Source: Pseudomonadota bacterium (GTDB lineage Bacteria; Desulfobacterota; Desulfarculia; Desulfarculales; Desulfarculaceae). Taken from it: a stretch of 64,000 bases of DNA. The stretch covers positions 32,621 to 96,620 of the forward strand of contig JAHIND010000001.1 in assembly GCA_018896025.1 (NCBI GenBank), in the 5' to 3' direction. A program made the position numbers and the translations under genes. Every line of letters starts with the position of its first letter. Position 1 is the first letter of the stretch. The notes under the pieces were generated by a model. That model saw only the letters and a program-made list of their open reading frames with translations, did not search any database and was not told the DNA's origin. This document shows positions 50,855 to 60,998 of this stretch, in pieces.

Positions 50855-51250
50855 CTACACCCGGCGCCGCTTGGGAGGGCGGCAGCCGTTGTGGGGAACG
50901 GGGGTTACGTCGCGGATGACGGTTACGTTGAAGCCAACGTTGCCCAGAGCCCGAAGCGCGGCCTCGCGCCCGGAACCAGGCCCCTTGACCTCCACCTCAA
51001 CAGTACGCATGCCGTTGTCCATGGCCTTCTTGCCGGCATCCTCGGCGGCCAGCTGGGCCGCGAAGGGAGTGGACTTGCGCGAGCCTTTGAAGCCCTGCAC
51101 ACCACTGCTGGACCACGCCACGGTGTTCCCCTGGGGATCGGTAATGGTGATCACCGTGTTGTTGAAAGTGGATTGGATATGAACCACCCCGTTGGGGATG
51201 TTCTTCTTTTCCTTGCGCTTGCGGACGCCTTTTTTCACCGCTTTGGCCAT
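50855..51250 (-). CDS. rpsK: 30S ribosomal protein S11
   Basis: This 131-residue protein is of normal length and has the S11 core: [42 protein letters not shown], and the C-terminal [17 protein letters not shown]. It sits in the 30S platform near the E-site mRNA. It starts immediately after the rpsM stop with no spacer, and is followed by rpsD after 38 bp. Confidence 0.96.
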   Translation of the reverse strand: MAKAVKKGVRKRKEKKNIPNGVVHIQSTFNNTVITITDPQGNTVAWSSSGVQGFKGSRKSTPFAAQLAAEDAGKKAMDNGMRTVEVEVKGPGSGREAALRALGNVGFNVTVIRDVTPVPHNGCRPPKRRRV

Positions 51251-51622
51251 TTACTTCTTCCTCTTGCCCATGACCGCCCGGCTGGGGCCCTTACGGGTGC
51301 GGGCGTTGGTCCGGGTACGTTGGCCGTTGACCGGCAGACCGCGGCGGTGCCTGAGGCCCCGGTAGCAGCCCAGGTCCATAAGGCGCTTGATGTTCATGGA
51401 GATCTCACGCCGCAGGTCGCCTTCCACCTTATAGGCGTGGTCGATGACCAAGCGGATGTTGTTGATCTCTTCGTCGGTCAACTCGCCAGCCTTGGTGCCG
51501 GGATCCACCCCGCTCTCAGCCAAAATCTTGGCGGAGGACGTGTGGCCGATGCCGTAGATGTAGGTCAGCGCGATCTCGATGCGCTTATTGCGCGGTAGGT
51601 CGATGCCTGAAATTCTGGCCAC
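51251..51622 (-). CDS. rpsM: 30S ribosomal protein S13
   Basis: This 123-residue protein has the S13 opening [25 protein letters not shown] and the basic tail [14 protein letters not shown] that reaches the P-site tRNA. The start is the GTG at 51622, with GGGAGGA 6 nt upstream; the longer frame, which overlaps rpmJ, is rejected. It follows rpmJ by 11 bp. Confidence 0.95.
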   Translation of the reverse strand: MARISGIDLPRNKRIEIALTYIYGIGHTSSAKILAESGVDPGTKAGELTDEEINNIRLVIDHAYKVEGDLRREISMNIKRLMDLGCYRGLRHRRGLPVNGQRTRTNARTRKGPSRAVMGKRKK

Positions 51623-51633
51623 GCCTATCCTCC

Positions 51634-51750
51634 CTAACCCTGACGCTGCTTGTGACGCGGGTTCTTTTTGCAGATCACCCGCACCACGCCACAACGTTTG
51701 ATGATCTTGCAGTCCTTGCAGATGCGCTTGACCGATGCCCGAACCTTCAT
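51634..51750 (-). CDS. rpmJ: 50S ribosomal protein L36
   Basis: This 38-residue protein is short enough to be missed by length-filtered gene calling. It begins [19 protein letters not shown] and ends [11 protein letters not shown]. Three Cys and one His (CKDC, C, H) form the zinc site of the zinc-binding L36 type. It lies between map and rpsM, its usual place, but the translation initiation factor IF-1 gene infA, often found just before it, is absent from the 88 bp separating it from map. Confidence 0.95.
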   Translation of the reverse strand: MKVRASVKRICKDCKIIKRCGVVRVICKKNPRHKQRQG

Positions 51751-51838
51751 GGGACCATCTCTCTTTACAATCCATGCCGGCTGCCCAAGGGCCTTGTTGC
51801 CCCCGATCTTGCCTCCGGCCTCCAGTTATCCCTGCCTG

Positions 51839-52585
51839 TTAGGGCAGGCTCAGTATTCGCGGACCGTCCTCGGAGACGGCCACGGTGTGTTCAAAGTGGG
51901 CCGAAAGTTTACCGTCAGCGGTGACCGCCGTCCAGCCATCGGCCAATATTTTCACTTCGTACCCGCCGACGTTGACCATGGGTTCTATGGCCAGCACCAA
52001 TCCGGGTTTAAGCTCCACCCCACGCCCGGCCTTGCCGAAATTGGGCACTTGGGGATCTTCGTGCAGGGCCCGCCCGATGCCGTGGCCCACGAACTGGCGA
52101 ACCACGCTGAACCCGGCGTCTTCCACCACCTTCTGCACCGCCGCCGAGACATCTCCTAGGCGGTTACCCGGCCTCATCTGCTCGATTCCCGCGGCCAGGG
52201 AGCGCTCGGTGGCGTCCATGAGCCTCTGGGCCTCTTCGCTTATGCGGCCCACGGCTATGGTCATGGCCGCGTCGCCGTTGAAGCCGTTCAAGACCGCCCC
52301 GAAATCCACCGAGAGGATGTCTCCCTCCCTGAGAGGATCGGAGCGCGGGAAGCCGTGCACGACTTCGCTATTCACCGAGCAGCACAGGCTGTACTTATAC
52401 CCGTGGTAGCCCTTGAATCCGGGTTTCGCCCCGGCGTCCCGGCACATGGCCTCGGCCATGGCGTCCAGGTGGGCCGTGGTCACCCCGGGCTTTACCTCCG
52501 CCTTGACCGCTCTGAGCACCTGGGCCACCAAACAGTTGGCCTGGGCCATCAGCTCGATCTCGACCGGAGTTTTCAGAACGATCAT
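51839..52585 (-). CDS. map: Methionine aminopeptidase type I
   Basis: This 248-residue metalloenzyme removes the first Met from nascent proteins. The five metal ligands are visible in their motifs: Asp in LSVDFGAVLNGFNGDAAMT (two), His in FVGHGIGRALHEDPQVPN, and Glu in LVLAIEPMV and AHFEHTVAV. Its position between adk and rpmJ matches the classical spc operon of many bacteria. The start is ATG (MIVLKTPVEIELM). Confidence 0.95.
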   Translation of the reverse strand: MIVLKTPVEIELMAQANCLVAQVLRAVKAEVKPGVTTAHLDAMAEAMCRDAGAKPGFKGYHGYKYSLCCSVNSEVVHGFPRSDPLREGDILSVDFGAVLNGFNGDAAMTIAVGRISEEAQRLMDATERSLAAGIEQMRPGNRLGDVSAAVQKVVEDAGFSVVRQFVGHGIGRALHEDPQVPNFGKAGRGVELKPGLVLAIEPMVNVGGYEVKILADGWTAVTADGKLSAHFEHTVAVSEDGPRILSLP

Positions 52586-52613
52586 GCCGCTCTTTGTCCC
52601 GCTCCGGCCGCGG

Positions 52614-53255
52614 TTAACCCAAAACCGCCTTTATGCGATCCAGGATCTCGCCCATGCCGCCCACGCCGTCGATGGGGCGCAACAGGCCTTTGGCCTTGTA
52701 GTAGTCGATAAGCGGCTCGGTCTGGGACCCGTAAACCTTCAACCGGTTGCCCACCGTCTGTTCGTTATCGTCATCGCGCTGGTACAGCTCGCCGCCGCAC
52801 TTGTCGCAGATGCCCTCTTGCTTGGGCGGATCGAACATCACGTGGAATCCCTGGCCGCAGGCCTTGCAGGTGCGGCGGCCGGTCAGGCGTCCCATCAGCT
52901 CGCTGTTGGGAACCTCAATGCTGATCACGTGGTCGATCTTCTTGCCCATGCCGGACAGGACCTTGTCCAAAGCCTCGGCCTGGGGCACGGTGCGCGGGAA
53001 GCCGTCGAGCATGAAACCTTTTTCGCAGTCAGGCTTGGCGATGCGGTCCTTGGCCAGGCCAATGACCACCTCGTCAGGCACCAGCTGGCCGGAGTCCATG
53101 TACTTTTTGGCCTCCATGCCCAGCGCGGTCTGGTTTTTCACCGCCTCGCGCAGCATGTCGCCGGTGCTGATCTGAGGTATCCCATAGGCGTCGATAAGCA
53201 TCTTGGCCTGGGTCCCTTTGCCCGCCCCCGGAGGGCCCAACAGAATCAGGTTCAT
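52614..53255 (-). CDS. adk: Adenylate kinase
   Basis: This 213-residue enzyme interconverts ATP plus AMP and two ADP. The P-loop is GPPGAGKGTQAK at the N-terminus; DGFPRTVPQAEALD contributes to the AMP site. The LID domain carries a four-Cys zinc site (CKACGQGF ... CDKCGGEL), the structural variant common in Gram-positive and many deltaproteobacterial enzymes. It lies between secY and map. Confidence 0.96.
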   Translation of the reverse strand: MNLILLGPPGAGKGTQAKMLIDAYGIPQISTGDMLREAVKNQTALGMEAKKYMDSGQLVPDEVVIGLAKDRIAKPDCEKGFMLDGFPRTVPQAEALDKVLSGMGKKIDHVISIEVPNSELMGRLTGRRTCKACGQGFHVMFDPPKQEGICDKCGGELYQRDDDNEQTVGNRLKVYGSQTEPLIDYYKAKGLLRPIDGVGGMGEILDRIKAVLG

Positions 53256-53324
53256 TATCTCACTCCCTCTCCAACCTTATATCCCCACAAAACCTTCTCC
53301 GAAGAGAAGCCTCCCAATCGCTTG

Positions 53325-54635
53325 CTACCGCCGCCCCTTGACCACGCCTTTTTTCATGAAGCCTTCGTAGTTGCGCTGCAAGAGGTGGCTCTCGATCTGG
53401 GCCATGGTGTCCATGGCCACGCCCACCACGATCAGCAGGGCCGTGCCGCCAAAGTAGAAGGGCACGTTGAACTGGCTGATGAGGATGGTGGGCAGCACGC
53501 AGACCGCGCTTACGTACACCGCGCCGCCCAGGGTGATGCGGGTCAAAACCCGGTCGATATATTCCGCGGTGCGCTTGCCGGGTCGGATGCCCGGAATAAA
53601 GCCGCCGTACTTCTTCATGTTGTCCGCCACGTCCTCGGGGTTGAAGGTCACCGCCGTGTAGAAGTAGCAGAAGAAGAAGATCAGGACCACGAACAGCAGG
53701 CTGTAGATCCACCCGCCGGGGGTGATGGACGAAGCCGCCTGCTGCACCCAGCTGATCTGGATGAACTGGGCGATGGTGGCCGGGAACATGATGATCGAGC
53801 TGGCAAAGATGGGCGGAATAACGCCAGAGGTGTTTATCTTCAGCGGCAGGTGGGTGGTCTGGCCGCCGTACATGCGCCGCCCCACCACCCGTTTGGCGTA
53901 CTGCACCGGCAGTTTGCGCTGGCCCTGCTCCACGAAGACGATGGCCGCGATGACCCCGATCATCATGACCACCAGCAGAACCAGCATGAAGATGTTGATC
54001 TCGCCCAGGCTCATCATGCGGAAGGTGCTGTGGATGGCGCTGGGCATGCGGGCCACGATGCCCGCGAAGATGATCAGGCTGATGCCGTTGCCGATGCCGC
54101 GCTCGGTGATCTGCTCACCCAGCCACATGATGAACGAGGTGCCCGCGGCCAGGGTGATCATGGTCATGACCCTGAAGGCCCAGCCGGGATCGGGCACGAC
54201 CATGGCGCCGCCGGGGCTGGTCATGGACTCCAGGCCCACCGCGATGCCGAAGCCCTGAACCAGGGCCAGGACAACCGTGCCGTAGCGGGAGTACTGGGTG
54301 ATCTTCTTGCGCCCCTCCTGGCCTTCCTTCTTTAGTTGGGCCAGGTGGGGGACCACCACGGTCAGCAGCTCCAGGATGATGCTGGCGCTGATGTAGGGCA
54401 TGATGCCCAGAGCGAAGATGCTCATGCGCTCCAGGGCCCCGCCGCTGAACATGTCGAACAGCCCCAGCAGGGTGCCCTGGTAACGGGCAAAGAAGGCGCT
54501 GAGCGCGTCGGCGTCAATGCCGGGCGTGGGGATGGCGCAGCCCACCCGATACACTGCCAGCATGATCAGCGTGAAGAAAATCCGGCGCTTGAGCTCCGGA
54601 ATCCTGAGCATATTGCCGACGCCAGCGACTGCCAC
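53325..54635 (-). CDS. secY: Protein translocase subunit SecY
   Basis: This 436-residue channel protein has ten membrane helices. [20 protein letters not shown] and the plug segment [11 protein letters not shown] open the protein, followed by [14 protein letters not shown] and [19 protein letters not shown] loops, ending in [10 protein letters not shown]. It forms the SecYEG export channel. The GTG at 54635, one base after the rplO stop, gives the normal N-terminus; an ATG at 54611 is shorter and the longest frame overlaps rplO. Confidence 0.94.
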   Translation of the reverse strand: MAVAGVGNMLRIPELKRRIFFTLIMLAVYRVGCAIPTPGIDADALSAFFARYQGTLLGLFDMFSGGALERMSIFALGIMPYISASIILELLTVVVPHLAQLKKEGQEGRKKITQYSRYGTVVLALVQGFGIAVGLESMTSPGGAMVVPDPGWAFRVMTMITLAAGTSFIMWLGEQITERGIGNGISLIIFAGIVARMPSAIHSTFRMMSLGEINIFMLVLLVVMMIGVIAAIVFVEQGQRKLPVQYAKRVVGRRMYGGQTTHLPLKINTSGVIPPIFASSIIMFPATIAQFIQISWVQQAASSITPGGWIYSLLFVVLIFFFCYFYTAVTFNPEDVADNMKKYGGFIPGIRPGKRTAEYIDRVLTRITLGGAVYVSAVCVLPTILISQFNVPFYFGGTALLIVVGVAMDTMAQIESHLLQRNYEGFMKKGVVKGRR

Positions 54636-54636
54636 C

Positions 54637-55080
54637 TTACACCAACTCCACCGATCCGCCTGCCGCCTCGACCTTGGTCTTGGCGCCCGCGCTGATCTTG
54701 TCAACCTTGACGGTAAGAGCTACTTGAATGTCGCCATCGCCCAACAGCTTGATGGCGTCGAAGGTGCCCTTGATAAGGCCGGCCTCGGCCAGGGCCTGGG
54801 CGTCCACCACGCTGCCGGCCTCGAAGCGGGCCAGGTCGCGCAAGTTCACCTCGGCAATATTCTTGCGGAAGTGATAGTTGGAGAAGCCCCGTTTGGGCAG
54901 ACGCCGCTGCAGGGGCATCTGGCCGCCCTCGAAGCCGGGCCGCACTCCGCCGCCGCTGCGCGCGTTTTGGCCCTTGTGGCCCTTGCCCGCGGTCTGCGCG
55001 GTGCCCGAGCCCTGGCCGCGCCCGATGCGCTTGCGGCTTTTTTTGGCCCCAGCCGGGGGCTTGAGTTCATTGAGCTTCAT
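54637..55080 (-). CDS. rplO: 50S ribosomal protein L15
   Basis: This 147-residue protein has the L15 start [22 protein letters not shown], the Gly/Arg-rich tract [21 protein letters not shown] and [13 protein letters not shown]. It is a late-assembling protein of the 50S subunit. It follows rpmD by 10 bp and is almost contiguous with secY, matching the classical spc operon order. Confidence 0.96.
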   Translation of the reverse strand: MKLNELKPPAGAKKSRKRIGRGQGSGTAQTAGKGHKGQNARSGGGVRPGFEGGQMPLQRRLPKRGFSNYHFRKNIAEVNLRDLARFEAGSVVDAQALAEAGLIKGTFDAIKLLGDGDIQVALTVKVDKISAGAKTKVEAAGGSVELV

Positions 55081-55090
55081 GGTGCTTCCT

Positions 55091-55282
55091 CTAATTCTCG
55101 TCGGCCAGCACCAGGACCAGGTGCTCGACCTTTTTGACCATGCCCCTGATGGCCGGGGTGTCGTTTAGGGTCATGACCTTGTTCATCTTGGTCAGGCCCA
55201 GACCCTTGAGGGTGTCCCGGTGACGTTTGGGGCGGCCAATTCCGCTTCTGACAAGCTTGACCTGAAAGGTTTTATCTGCCAT
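55091..55282 (-). CDS. rpmD: 50S ribosomal protein L30
   Basis: This 63-residue protein matches bacterial L30 in size and motif: [27 protein letters not shown] in two adjoining parts, then [17 protein letters not shown]. It lies between rpsE and rplO. Some bacteria lack this protein; here it is intact. Confidence 0.95.
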   Translation of the reverse strand: MADKTFQVKLVRSGIGRPKRHRDTLKGLGLTKMNKVMTLNDTPAIRGMVKKVEHLVLVLADEN

Positions 55283-55300
55283 GTCGCACCTCTCCGGCCC

Positions 55301-55819
55301 TTAGGCCACCACCTGGTCCACCGGCAGGCCACGGCGCTTGGCCATGTCCTCGGGGCTCTTGAGGGAGCGCAGTCCCACCATGGTGGCTTTGATCACGTTG
55401 TGAGGGTTGTGGGTGCCCAAAACCTTGGTGAGGATGTCGGTGACCCCGGCAGCCTCCAAGACCGCGCGCACCGCGCCGCCGGCGATAACCCCGGTTCCCG
55501 GACGAGCGGGCTTCAGCAGGACTTTGCCCGCCCCGAAGCGACCGATAATCTCGTGAGGAATGGTCCCCTCGGTCAGCGGTATGGGGGTCATGTCGCGCTT
55601 GGCTTTTTCCACACCCTTGCGGATGGCCTCAGGCACTTCGTTTGCCTTGCCCAGGCCGAAACCCACGCTCCCCTGTCCATCTCCCACCACGACCACGGCC
55701 GCGAAGGAGAAGCGGCGCCCGCCCTTGACCACTTTGGCCACGCGGTTGATGTGCACCACCTTATCAATGAGCTGGTTTTCTTCCTCGCTCACTTCTCTTC
55801 GTCTGCGTCTGTCCAGCAA
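55301..55819 (-). CDS. rpsE: 30S ribosomal protein S5
   Basis: This 172-residue protein has the double-stranded RNA-binding part [20 protein letters not shown] and the C-terminal domain with [20 protein letters not shown]5 lines the mRNA entry channel with S3 and S4. The start is the TTG at 55819, with AGAGGA 9 nt upstream, which keeps an Arg-rich N-terminus seen in other S5 proteins. A GTG at 55792 would remove it. Confidence 0.93.
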   Translation of the reverse strand: MLDRRRRREVSEEENQLIDKVVHINRVAKVVKGGRRFSFAAVVVVGDGQGSVGFGLGKANEVPEAIRKGVEKAKRDMTPIPLTEGTIPHEIIGRFGAGKVLLKPARPGTGVIAGGAVRAVLEAAGVTDILTKVLGTHNPHNVIKATMVGLRSLKSPEDMAKRRGLPVDQVVA

Positions 55820-55857
55820 GGCCTTTTTCCTCTTATCAAGAAACGCCTAGGCGCTTC

Positions 55858-56226
55858 TTAGAAATCCAAACCCGCTTCGCGGGCCGCCTCGGCCAGAGCT
55901 TTCACTCGGCCGTGGTACAAAAATCCATTGCGGTCGAAAACCACCTGCTTGATGCCCTTGGCCTGGGCCTTGGCCGCTATGGCCGCGCCCACCTTTTTGG
56001 CGGTTTCCACGTTGCCGCAGTGTCCCTGGTGTCCGCTCAAGTCCTGAGGCAGGCTGCTGGCCGCGACCAGGGTGTTGCCGTTCTCATCGTCTATGATCTG
56101 CACATAGATGTTGTCCAAGGAGCGGAACACGCACAGCCGGGGGCGCTCACTGGTGCCGCGCACCTTACGGCGCACCCGCACCTTGCGCTTGGCCCAGGCG
56201 ACTTTTCTCTTTGAGGTCTTACCCAT
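55858..56226 (-). CDS. rplR: 50S ribosomal protein L18
   Basis: This 122-residue 5S rRNA-binding protein begins with a very basic segment ([20 protein letters not shown]). [23 protein letters not shown] and [21 protein letters not shown] are the family core. It lies between rplF and rpsE. Confidence 0.96.
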   Translation of the reverse strand: MGKTSKRKVAWAKRKVRVRRKVRGTSERPRLCVFRSLDNIYVQIIDDENGNTLVAASSLPQDLSGHQGHCGNVETAKKVGAAIAAKAQAKGIKQVVFDRNGFLYHGRVKALAEAAREAGLDF

Positions 56227-56249
56227 GGTTATATACCCCTGTGCCCCGG

Positions 56250-56789
56250 TTACTTCACGCCGGCCTTGCCCACCTTGCGTCGTATGGTCTCCTCGGCATA
56301 CTTAATGCCTTTGCCCTTATAGGGCTCGGGAGGCCGGAACGCTCGGATGGTGGCCGCGGTTTGACCCAGGAGCTCTTTGTCGATGCCGCCCAGGGTGATT
56401 ACGGTGTTTTTATCCACCGAAGCGCTGATGCCCTCGGGAAGCTTGAATTCCACCGGATGGCTGAAGCCCAAAGTCAGCTTCAGGGTGTCGCCGGCGGCCT
56501 CGGCCCGGTAGCCCACGCCGTTGATCTCCAACACCTTGGTGAAGCCCTTACTGACTCCGTCCACCATGTTGGCGACCAAGGAGCGGAACAGGCCCCACAG
56601 GCCGCGGGCCTTGAGGGAGCCGTCGGCCGGGGTCACGACGATCTTGTCGTCTTCCTGGCTGACCTTCACCAAGGGGTGCAATTCCCGGCTGAGAACGCCT
56701 TTGGGCCCCTTGACCTCGATCTTCATTTCTTCGATGGTCACCTGAACGCCCGAGGGCAGGACCACCGGTTGTTTACCTACGCGAGACAT
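56250..56789 (-). CDS. rplF: 50S ribosomal protein L6
   Basis: This 179-residue protein has two repeated L6 domains. It starts [17 protein letters not shown], and [21 protein letters not shown] begins the second domain. [19 protein letters not shown] is the signature near the C-terminus. It sits near the sarcin-ricin region and GTPase centre. It follows rpsH by 17 bp. Confidence 0.96.
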   Translation of the reverse strand: MSRVGKQPVVLPSGVQVTIEEMKIEVKGPKGVLSRELHPLVKVSQEDDKIVVTPADGSLKARGLWGLFRSLVANMVDGVSKGFTKVLEINGVGYRAEAAGDTLKLTLGFSHPVEFKLPEGISASVDKNTVITLGGIDKELLGQTAATIRAFRPPEPYKGKGIKYAEETIRRKVGKAGVK

Positions 56790-56806
56790 TGCTTAACTCC
56801 CATCCC

Positions 56807-57202
56807 CTACCAGACGGCGCAAATGAGTTCACCGCCCACCTTGGCGATCCGAGCGGCTTTGTCGCTCATGACGCCCTTGGGGGTGGAGAGGATGTTGATG
56901 CCCAAGCCGCTACGCACCTTGGGAATCTGGTCGTAGCCCACGTACACCCGGCAGCTGGGCTTGCTGATCCGCTTGATGCCCTCGATGACCGGCTCACCGG
57001 CCAGGTAACGCAGCTTGATGGTCAAAAGTCCCTGCTTGTCATCGGCCTTCACCGAAAGGTCGGTGACGTAACCCTCTTCCTTGAGCACGCGGGCCACGGC
57101 GGCCTTGAGCTTGGAGGAAGGAATGGTCACCTCGTCTTGATGGGCCATCATCGCGTTACGCACGCGAGTGAGCAGGTCGGCCACGGGATCTTGCATAGAC
57201 AT
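56807..57202 (-). CDS. rpsH: 30S ribosomal protein S8
   Basis: This 131-residue protein starts [18 protein letters not shown] and ends with the S8 signature [17 protein letters not shown]. It binds the central domain of 16S rRNA and in E. coli represses the spc operon. AGGAGA lies about 6 nt before the ATG. It is 10 bp after rpsN. Confidence 0.96.
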   Translation of the reverse strand: MSMQDPVADLLTRVRNAMMAHQDEVTIPSSKLKAAVARVLKEEGYVTDLSVKADDKQGLLTIKLRYLAGEPVIEGIKRISKPSCRVYVGYDQIPKVRSGLGINILSTPKGVMSDKAARIAKVGGELICAVW

Positions 57203-57212
57203 GGCGACTCTC

Positions 57213-57398
57213 CTACCAGCTCGACTTGATCACGCCGGGGATTTCGCCCCGAAGCGACATATCGCGGAAGCAGATACGGCAAATGCCGAACTTGCGTAAA
57301 AAGGCCCTGGGCCGGCCGCAAATGGGGCAGCGGTTGTAGGCCCGCACCTTGAATTTGGGCTTACTCTTGGCCTTATTTCTCAATGCTGTTTTGGCCAA
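57213..57398 (-). CDS. rpsN: 30S ribosomal protein S14, zinc-binding short type
   Basis: This 61-residue short (type Z) S14 has [21 protein letters not shown] as its four-Cys zinc site. Its normal place is between rplE and rpsH. The start is TTG (TTG GCC AAA), which gives the expected [12 protein letters not shown]-terminus; AGGCGA lies upstream. The longer zinc-free form is not seen in this window. Confidence 0.94.
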   Translation of the reverse strand: MAKTALRNKAKSKPKFKVRAYNRCPICGRPRAFLRKFGICRICFRDMSLRGEIPGVIKSSW

Positions 57399-57413
57399 CT
57401 TACTCGCCTCCCG

Positions 57414-57971
57414 CTAATTTGCCCTGAAGGGCATGCCCAGCAACTTCAGCAGGGCCCGGCCCTCCTCATCGGTAGGGGCGGTGGTTACGATAGTAATGTT
57501 CATTCCCTTGACCTTGTCGATTTTGTCGTACTCGATCTCGGGAAAGATGATGTGCTCCTTGATGCCCAGGGTGTAGTTACCCCGGCCGTCAAAAGCTTTG
57601 GGGCTCACCCCGCGGAAGTCGCGCACTCGGGGGAGAGCAATGTGCATCAGCTTGTCCAAGAAGTACCACATGGTCTCGCTGCGCAGAGTCACCGAAGTCC
57701 CCACCGGCATACCTTCCCTCAATTTGAAGGAAGCGATGGAGCGCTTGGCCCGGTTGATCAGGGCTTTTTGGCCCGCGATCTGGGTAAGCTCCACGGCGGC
57801 GGCATCGAGCACCTTGATGTTTTGGATCGCCTCGCCCACACCCATGTTGAGCACCGTCTTCACCACGCGCGGCACGCGCATGACGTTGTCGTAGGCGAAG
57901 TTTTCCATAAGCTGGGGCACTACTTGCTCTTCGTAGTAGTTACGCAGCCTGGGTTTGGCTTTTGCTTCCAT
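57414..57971 (-). CDS. rplE: 50S ribosomal protein L5
   Basis: This 185-residue 5S rRNA-binding protein of the central protuberance has [18 protein letters not shown] near residue 35, [20 protein letters not shown] near 90 and a C-terminal [19 protein letters not shown]. It follows rplX by 78 bp, the longest gap in this part of the operon, in which I see no gene. Confidence 0.96.
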   Translation of the reverse strand: MEAKAKPRLRNYYEEQVVPQLMENFAYDNVMRVPRVVKTVLNMGVGEAIQNIKVLDAAAVELTQIAGQKALINRAKRSIASFKLREGMPVGTSVTLRSETMWYFLDKLMHIALPRVRDFRGVSPKAFDGRGNYTLGIKEHIIFPEIEYDKIDKVKGMNITIVTTAPTDEEGRALLKLLGMPFRAN

Positions 57972-58049
57972 CTTCCTCTAGCTCCTCTGTTGAAGCCGGT
58001 ATCGTCCCGGCTCGTCCCAGGGGCCGGACGCCCTGCGTTTGCAGCGCGC

Positions 58050-58373
58050 CTAGTTATCCATGAATTCGCCGCACTTTGCACAAAAGCGGGCGGACTTACC
58101 GTTTTCCAGTTTCTTGCGGCCCACGTGCACCGGTTGGTTGCACTTGGGGCACAAGAGAGACAAGTTGCTCAGATTCAGCGGGGCCTCGCGCTCGACGATG
58201 CCGCCCTGGCTGCTCTGTCCGGCACGGGTGTGGCGCTTGATCATGTTGACCTTTTCCACCACCGCCCGATCCTTGTCCGGGATAACCTTGAGCACCTTGC
58301 CCACTTTGCCCTTTTCGCGGCCGGCTATCACCAGGACCTTGTCGTCCTTTTTGATGCTGAACTTTTGCTTCAT
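58050..58373 (-). CDS. rplX: 50S ribosomal protein L24
   Basis: This 107-residue assembly-initiator protein of the 50S subunit has a KOW motif KDDKVLVIAGREKGKVGKVL at the start. The C-terminal half has two CxxC pairs (LCPKCNQPVHVG, FCAKCGEFMDN), so it probably binds zinc, unlike E. coli L24. The start is ATG 58373; a TTG two codons upstream is also in frame. Confidence 0.94.
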   Translation of the reverse strand: MKQKFSIKKDDKVLVIAGREKGKVGKVLKVIPDKDRAVVEKVNMIKRHTRAGQSSQGGIVEREAPLNLSNLSLLCPKCNQPVHVGRKKLENGKSARFCAKCGEFMDN

Positions 58374-58381
58374 GGCCAAAC

Positions 58382-58750
58382 CTACAGGACCTCGGGGGCC
58401 AAGGAAACTATCTTCATGAAGTTCTTAGCCCTCAGTTCCCTGGCCACCGGCCCGAAAATACGGGTTCCGATGGGCTCGCGAGCCTGGTTGATCAGGACCG
58501 CCGAGTTGTCGTCAAACTTGATGAAGGTGCCGTCGGGCCGGTGTACTTCCTTGGCCGTGCGCACCACCACCGCTTTCATCACATCGCCCTTTTTCACCTT
58601 GGAGTTGGGCAGGGCTTCCTTCACCGAAACCACGATGATGTCACCCACCGAGGCATAGCGGCGCTTGGAACCGCCCAACACCTTGATGCAATAGAGCCTC
58701 TTGGCGCCGGAGTTGTCGGCGGCCAGGAGATTTGTTTCAGGCTGGATCAT
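58382..58750 (-). CDS. rplN: 50S ribosomal protein L14
   Basis: This 122-residue protein has the typical L14 start [20 protein letters not shown] and signature [22 protein letters not shown]. It contacts 16S rRNA at an intersubunit bridge. It ends 8 bp before the rplX ATG. Its order after rpsQ is the standard spc order. Confidence 0.96.
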   Translation of the reverse strand: MIQPETNLLAADNSGAKRLYCIKVLGGSKRRYASVGDIIVVSVKEALPNSKVKKGDVMKAVVVRTAKEVHRPDGTFIKFDDNSAVLINQAREPIGTRIFGPVARELRAKNFMKIVSLAPEVL

Positions 58751-58775
58751 GGCGTATCGCTCCTAGCAGGGGCCC

Positions 58776-59039
58776 TTAGGCCACCCTCTCCAGCACCTTG
58801 CTGACGCGCCAACGTTTATGACGGCTCAAGGGGCGGCTCTGACGAATGAGTACGGTGTCGCCCACCTGGCAATCGTTGCTCTCGTCGTGGGCCATGAACT
58901 TGGCCCGGCGGCGCACGTATTTCTTATAGACGGGGTGCTTTACCAGGCGCTCTACCTGGACCACCACCGTCTTGTCCATTTTGTCGCTTACAACCACCCC
59001 GGCCAGAGCCTTGGAGTTTCCGCGTTCCTTATCGGCCAT
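58776..59039 (-). CDS. rpsQ: 30S ribosomal protein S17
   Basis: This 87-residue OB-fold protein has [20 protein letters not shown] at the start and [21 protein letters not shown] near the end. It binds the 5' domain of 16S rRNA. It follows rpmC by 13 bp. Confidence 0.96.
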   Translation of the reverse strand: MADKERGNSKALAGVVVSDKMDKTVVVQVERLVKHPVYKKYVRRRAKFMAHDESNDCQVGDTVLIRQSRPLSRHKRWRVSKVLERVA

Positions 59040-59052
59040 GGAATTATACTCC

Positions 59053-59250
59053 CTAAAGCGCCTGGGCCTGGCGCTGATTGATAAAAGTCAGCACCCTGGC
59101 GATGTCTTTTTTGGTCTCATGCACCCGCATGGGGTTCTCCAGCTGGCCGGTGGAATGCTGAAACTTGAGGTTGAACAGCTCTTGCCGTAAATCCTCCAGC
59201 TTCTGGGCCAGCTCCTCCAGCGAGAGTTCTGTGAGCTCAGCGGCCTTCAT
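59053..59250 (-). CDS. rpmC: 50S ribosomal protein L29
   Basis: This 65-residue two-helix protein, typical for L29, has [20 protein letters not shown] and [19 protein letters not shown]. It lies at the tunnel exit next to L23. It starts 4 bp after the rplP stop. Confidence 0.96.
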   Translation of the reverse strand: MKAAELTELSLEELAQKLEDLRQELFNLKFQHSTGQLENPMRVHETKKDIARVLTFINQRQAQAL

Positions 59251-59254
59251 GGCG

Positions 59255-59662
59255 TCAGCTCCTCTCCACGATCCGGCACTTGAAGGGCAGCTTGTGGCTT
59301 GCCAACCTCAGGGCCTCAAGGGCGACCTCGCGGGTCACACCGTCAATTTCAAATATCATGCGCCCGGGACGGATGACCGCCACCCAACCTTCGGGAGCGC
59401 CCTTACCTTTACCCATGCGGGTTTCCGCCGGCTTGGAGGTAAAGGGCTTGTCCGGGAACACCCGGATGAACACCTGCCCGCCGCGCTTGATGTGGCGGGT
59501 GATGGCGACACGACCGGACTCGATCTGGTGGTTGTCCATCCACGCCCGGTCCAGGGCCTGCAGCCCGAACTGGCCGAAGCTCACCCGGTTGCCCTTTTGG
59601 GCTTTGCCTCGCATGCGGCCTTTTTGGACCTTGCGATGTCTTACTCTCTTTGGCGCCAGCAT
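59255..59662 (-). CDS. rplP: 50S ribosomal protein L16
   Basis: This 135-residue protein starts [19 protein letters not shown] and has the signature [19 protein letters not shown] followed by [18 protein letters not shown]. It organises the A-site region and the central protuberance. It lies 41 bp after rpsC. Confidence 0.96.
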   Translation of the reverse strand: MLAPKRVRHRKVQKGRMRGKAQKGNRVSFGQFGLQALDRAWMDNHQIESGRVAITRHIKRGGQVFIRVFPDKPFTSKPAETRMGKGKGAPEGWVAVIRPGRMIFEIDGVTREVALEALRLASHKLPFKCRIVERS

Positions 59663-59703
59663 GGTCTGCTATGCCTTTCCTTAAATCTCCGTCGGAACTC
59701 GCC

Positions 59704-60354
59704 CTAGGCGTTGATCTCGCGGTCGCTGTCGTCGAGGACCTCGCCCTTGAACACCAACACCTGCACCCCGATGATGCCGTAGGTGGTCTGCGCCTGGGTG
59801 AAGCCGACGTCGATGTCGGCCCTGAGGGTGTGCAACGGCACCCGGCCCTCGCGGTACCACTCGCGGCGCGCCATCTCCGCGCCGCCCAGACGGCCGGCGC
59901 ACTGGATGCGGATGCCCTGGGCGCCGAACTTCATGGCGCTCATGACCGCGCGCTTCATGGCCCGGCGGAAGGCGATGCGCCGAAGCAGTTGGCCCGCCAC
60001 GTTCTCGGCCACCAATTGGGCGTCGATCTCGGGCTTGCGCACTTCGTGGATGTCCACCATCACGTCGCGCTTGACCAGCTTTTCCAGCTCGCGCTTGAGC
60101 GACTCGATTTCCGAGCCCTTCTTGCCGATGACGATGCCCGGCCGCGCGGTGTGGATGCGTATCTTGGCCTTGTCCGCCGCACGCTCAATCTCGATCCGGC
60201 TGACGCCGGCGTGAGCGAGCTTCTTCTTGACGAAGGTGCGAATCTGCCAGTCCTCGTAGACCAGGGCTGCGTAGTCCTTGTTCGCGAACCAGCGGGAATC
60301 CCAGGTGCGGATGATACCCAGCCTAAATCCTACGGGATGTACCTTCTGACCCAA
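59704..60354 (-). CDS. rpsC: 30S ribosomal protein S3
   Basis: This 216-residue protein begins [19 protein letters not shown]. The KH domain has [20 protein letters not shown] near residue 72, and the C-terminal domain begins [18 protein letters not shown]. It forms part of the mRNA entry helicase. The start is TTG, with AGGAGA 7 nt upstream. No ATG near it would leave the conserved N-terminus intact. Confidence 0.95.
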   Translation of the reverse strand: MGQKVHPVGFRLGIIRTWDSRWFANKDYAALVYEDWQIRTFVKKKLAHAGVSRIEIERAADKAKIRIHTARPGIVIGKKGSEIESLKRELEKLVKRDVMVDIHEVRKPEIDAQLVAENVAGQLLRRIAFRRAMKRAVMSAMKFGAQGIRIQCAGRLGGAEMARREWYREGRVPLHTLRADIDVGFTQAQTTYGIIGVQVLVFKGEVLDDSDREINA

Positions 60355-60370
60355 AACCAGCTCTCCTTGC

Positions 60371-60703
60371 CTAGCGCTCGTCCAGCACCACGGTAATGTG
60401 GCTGGTCCGCTTGCGAATGATATAGGCCCGGCCCATGGCCCGGGGGCGCCAGCGCTTCAAAGTGGGGCCACCGTCTACGAAGGCTTGTTTAATGTAGAGG
60501 TTGTCGGCGTCCACATTGCTGTCGTTGGTGGCGTTGGCCACCGCGGAACTGATCACCTTGCTGAACAAACCGGCCGCTTTTTTGGGGGTGAACTTGAGCT
60601 TGTTAAGCGCTTCGCCCACCTTCATTCCCCGCACCGCATCGGCCACCAGACGGGCCTTGCGGGGGGATATGCGCACGAATTTGGCTTTGGCCACCGCTTC
60701 CAT
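60371..60703 (-). CDS. rplV: 50S ribosomal protein L22
   Basis: This 110-residue protein has [20 protein letters not shown] at the start and the tunnel-lining beta-hairpin [20 protein letters not shown] near the C-terminus. It is of normal length. It follows rpsS after 4 bp. Confidence 0.96.
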   Translation of the reverse strand: MEAVAKAKFVRISPRKARLVADAVRGMKVGEALNKLKFTPKKAAGLFSKVISSAVANATNDSNVDADNLYIKQAFVDGGPTLKRWRPRAMGRAYIIRKRTSHITVVLDER

Positions 60704-60707
60704 GGGC

Positions 60708-60986
60708 CTACCTCTTCTTACCCTTCTTGTCCGAAGAGTGACCGTAGTAGGTGCGGGTGGGAGAAAACTCGCCCAACTTGTGCCCCACCATGTTCTCGGT
60801 CACGAACACCGGAATGAACTTTTTGCCGTTGTGCACCGCAAAGGTCAAGCCCACGAAATCAGGCATGATAGTTGAGCGGCGGCTCCAGGTCTTGATGACC
60901 TTGCGGCTGCCCGATGCCTGGGTTTGGTCGACCTTCCCGGCCAAATGTCCGTCCACGAAGGGACCTTTTTTAAGGCTGCGCGACAT
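60708..60986 (-). CDS. rpsS: 30S ribosomal protein S19
   Basis: This 92-residue protein has the S19 start [19 protein letters not shown] and the core [20 protein letters not shown] ... [16 protein letters not shown]. It is located at the head of the 30S subunit. It lies 12 bp after rplB. Confidence 0.96.
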   Translation of the reverse strand: MSRSLKKGPFVDGHLAGKVDQTQASGSRKVIKTWSRRSTIMPDFVGLTFAVHNGKKFIPVFVTENMVGHKLGEFSPTRTYYGHSSDKKGKKR

Positions 60987-60998
60987 GGCTGGCTCCTA

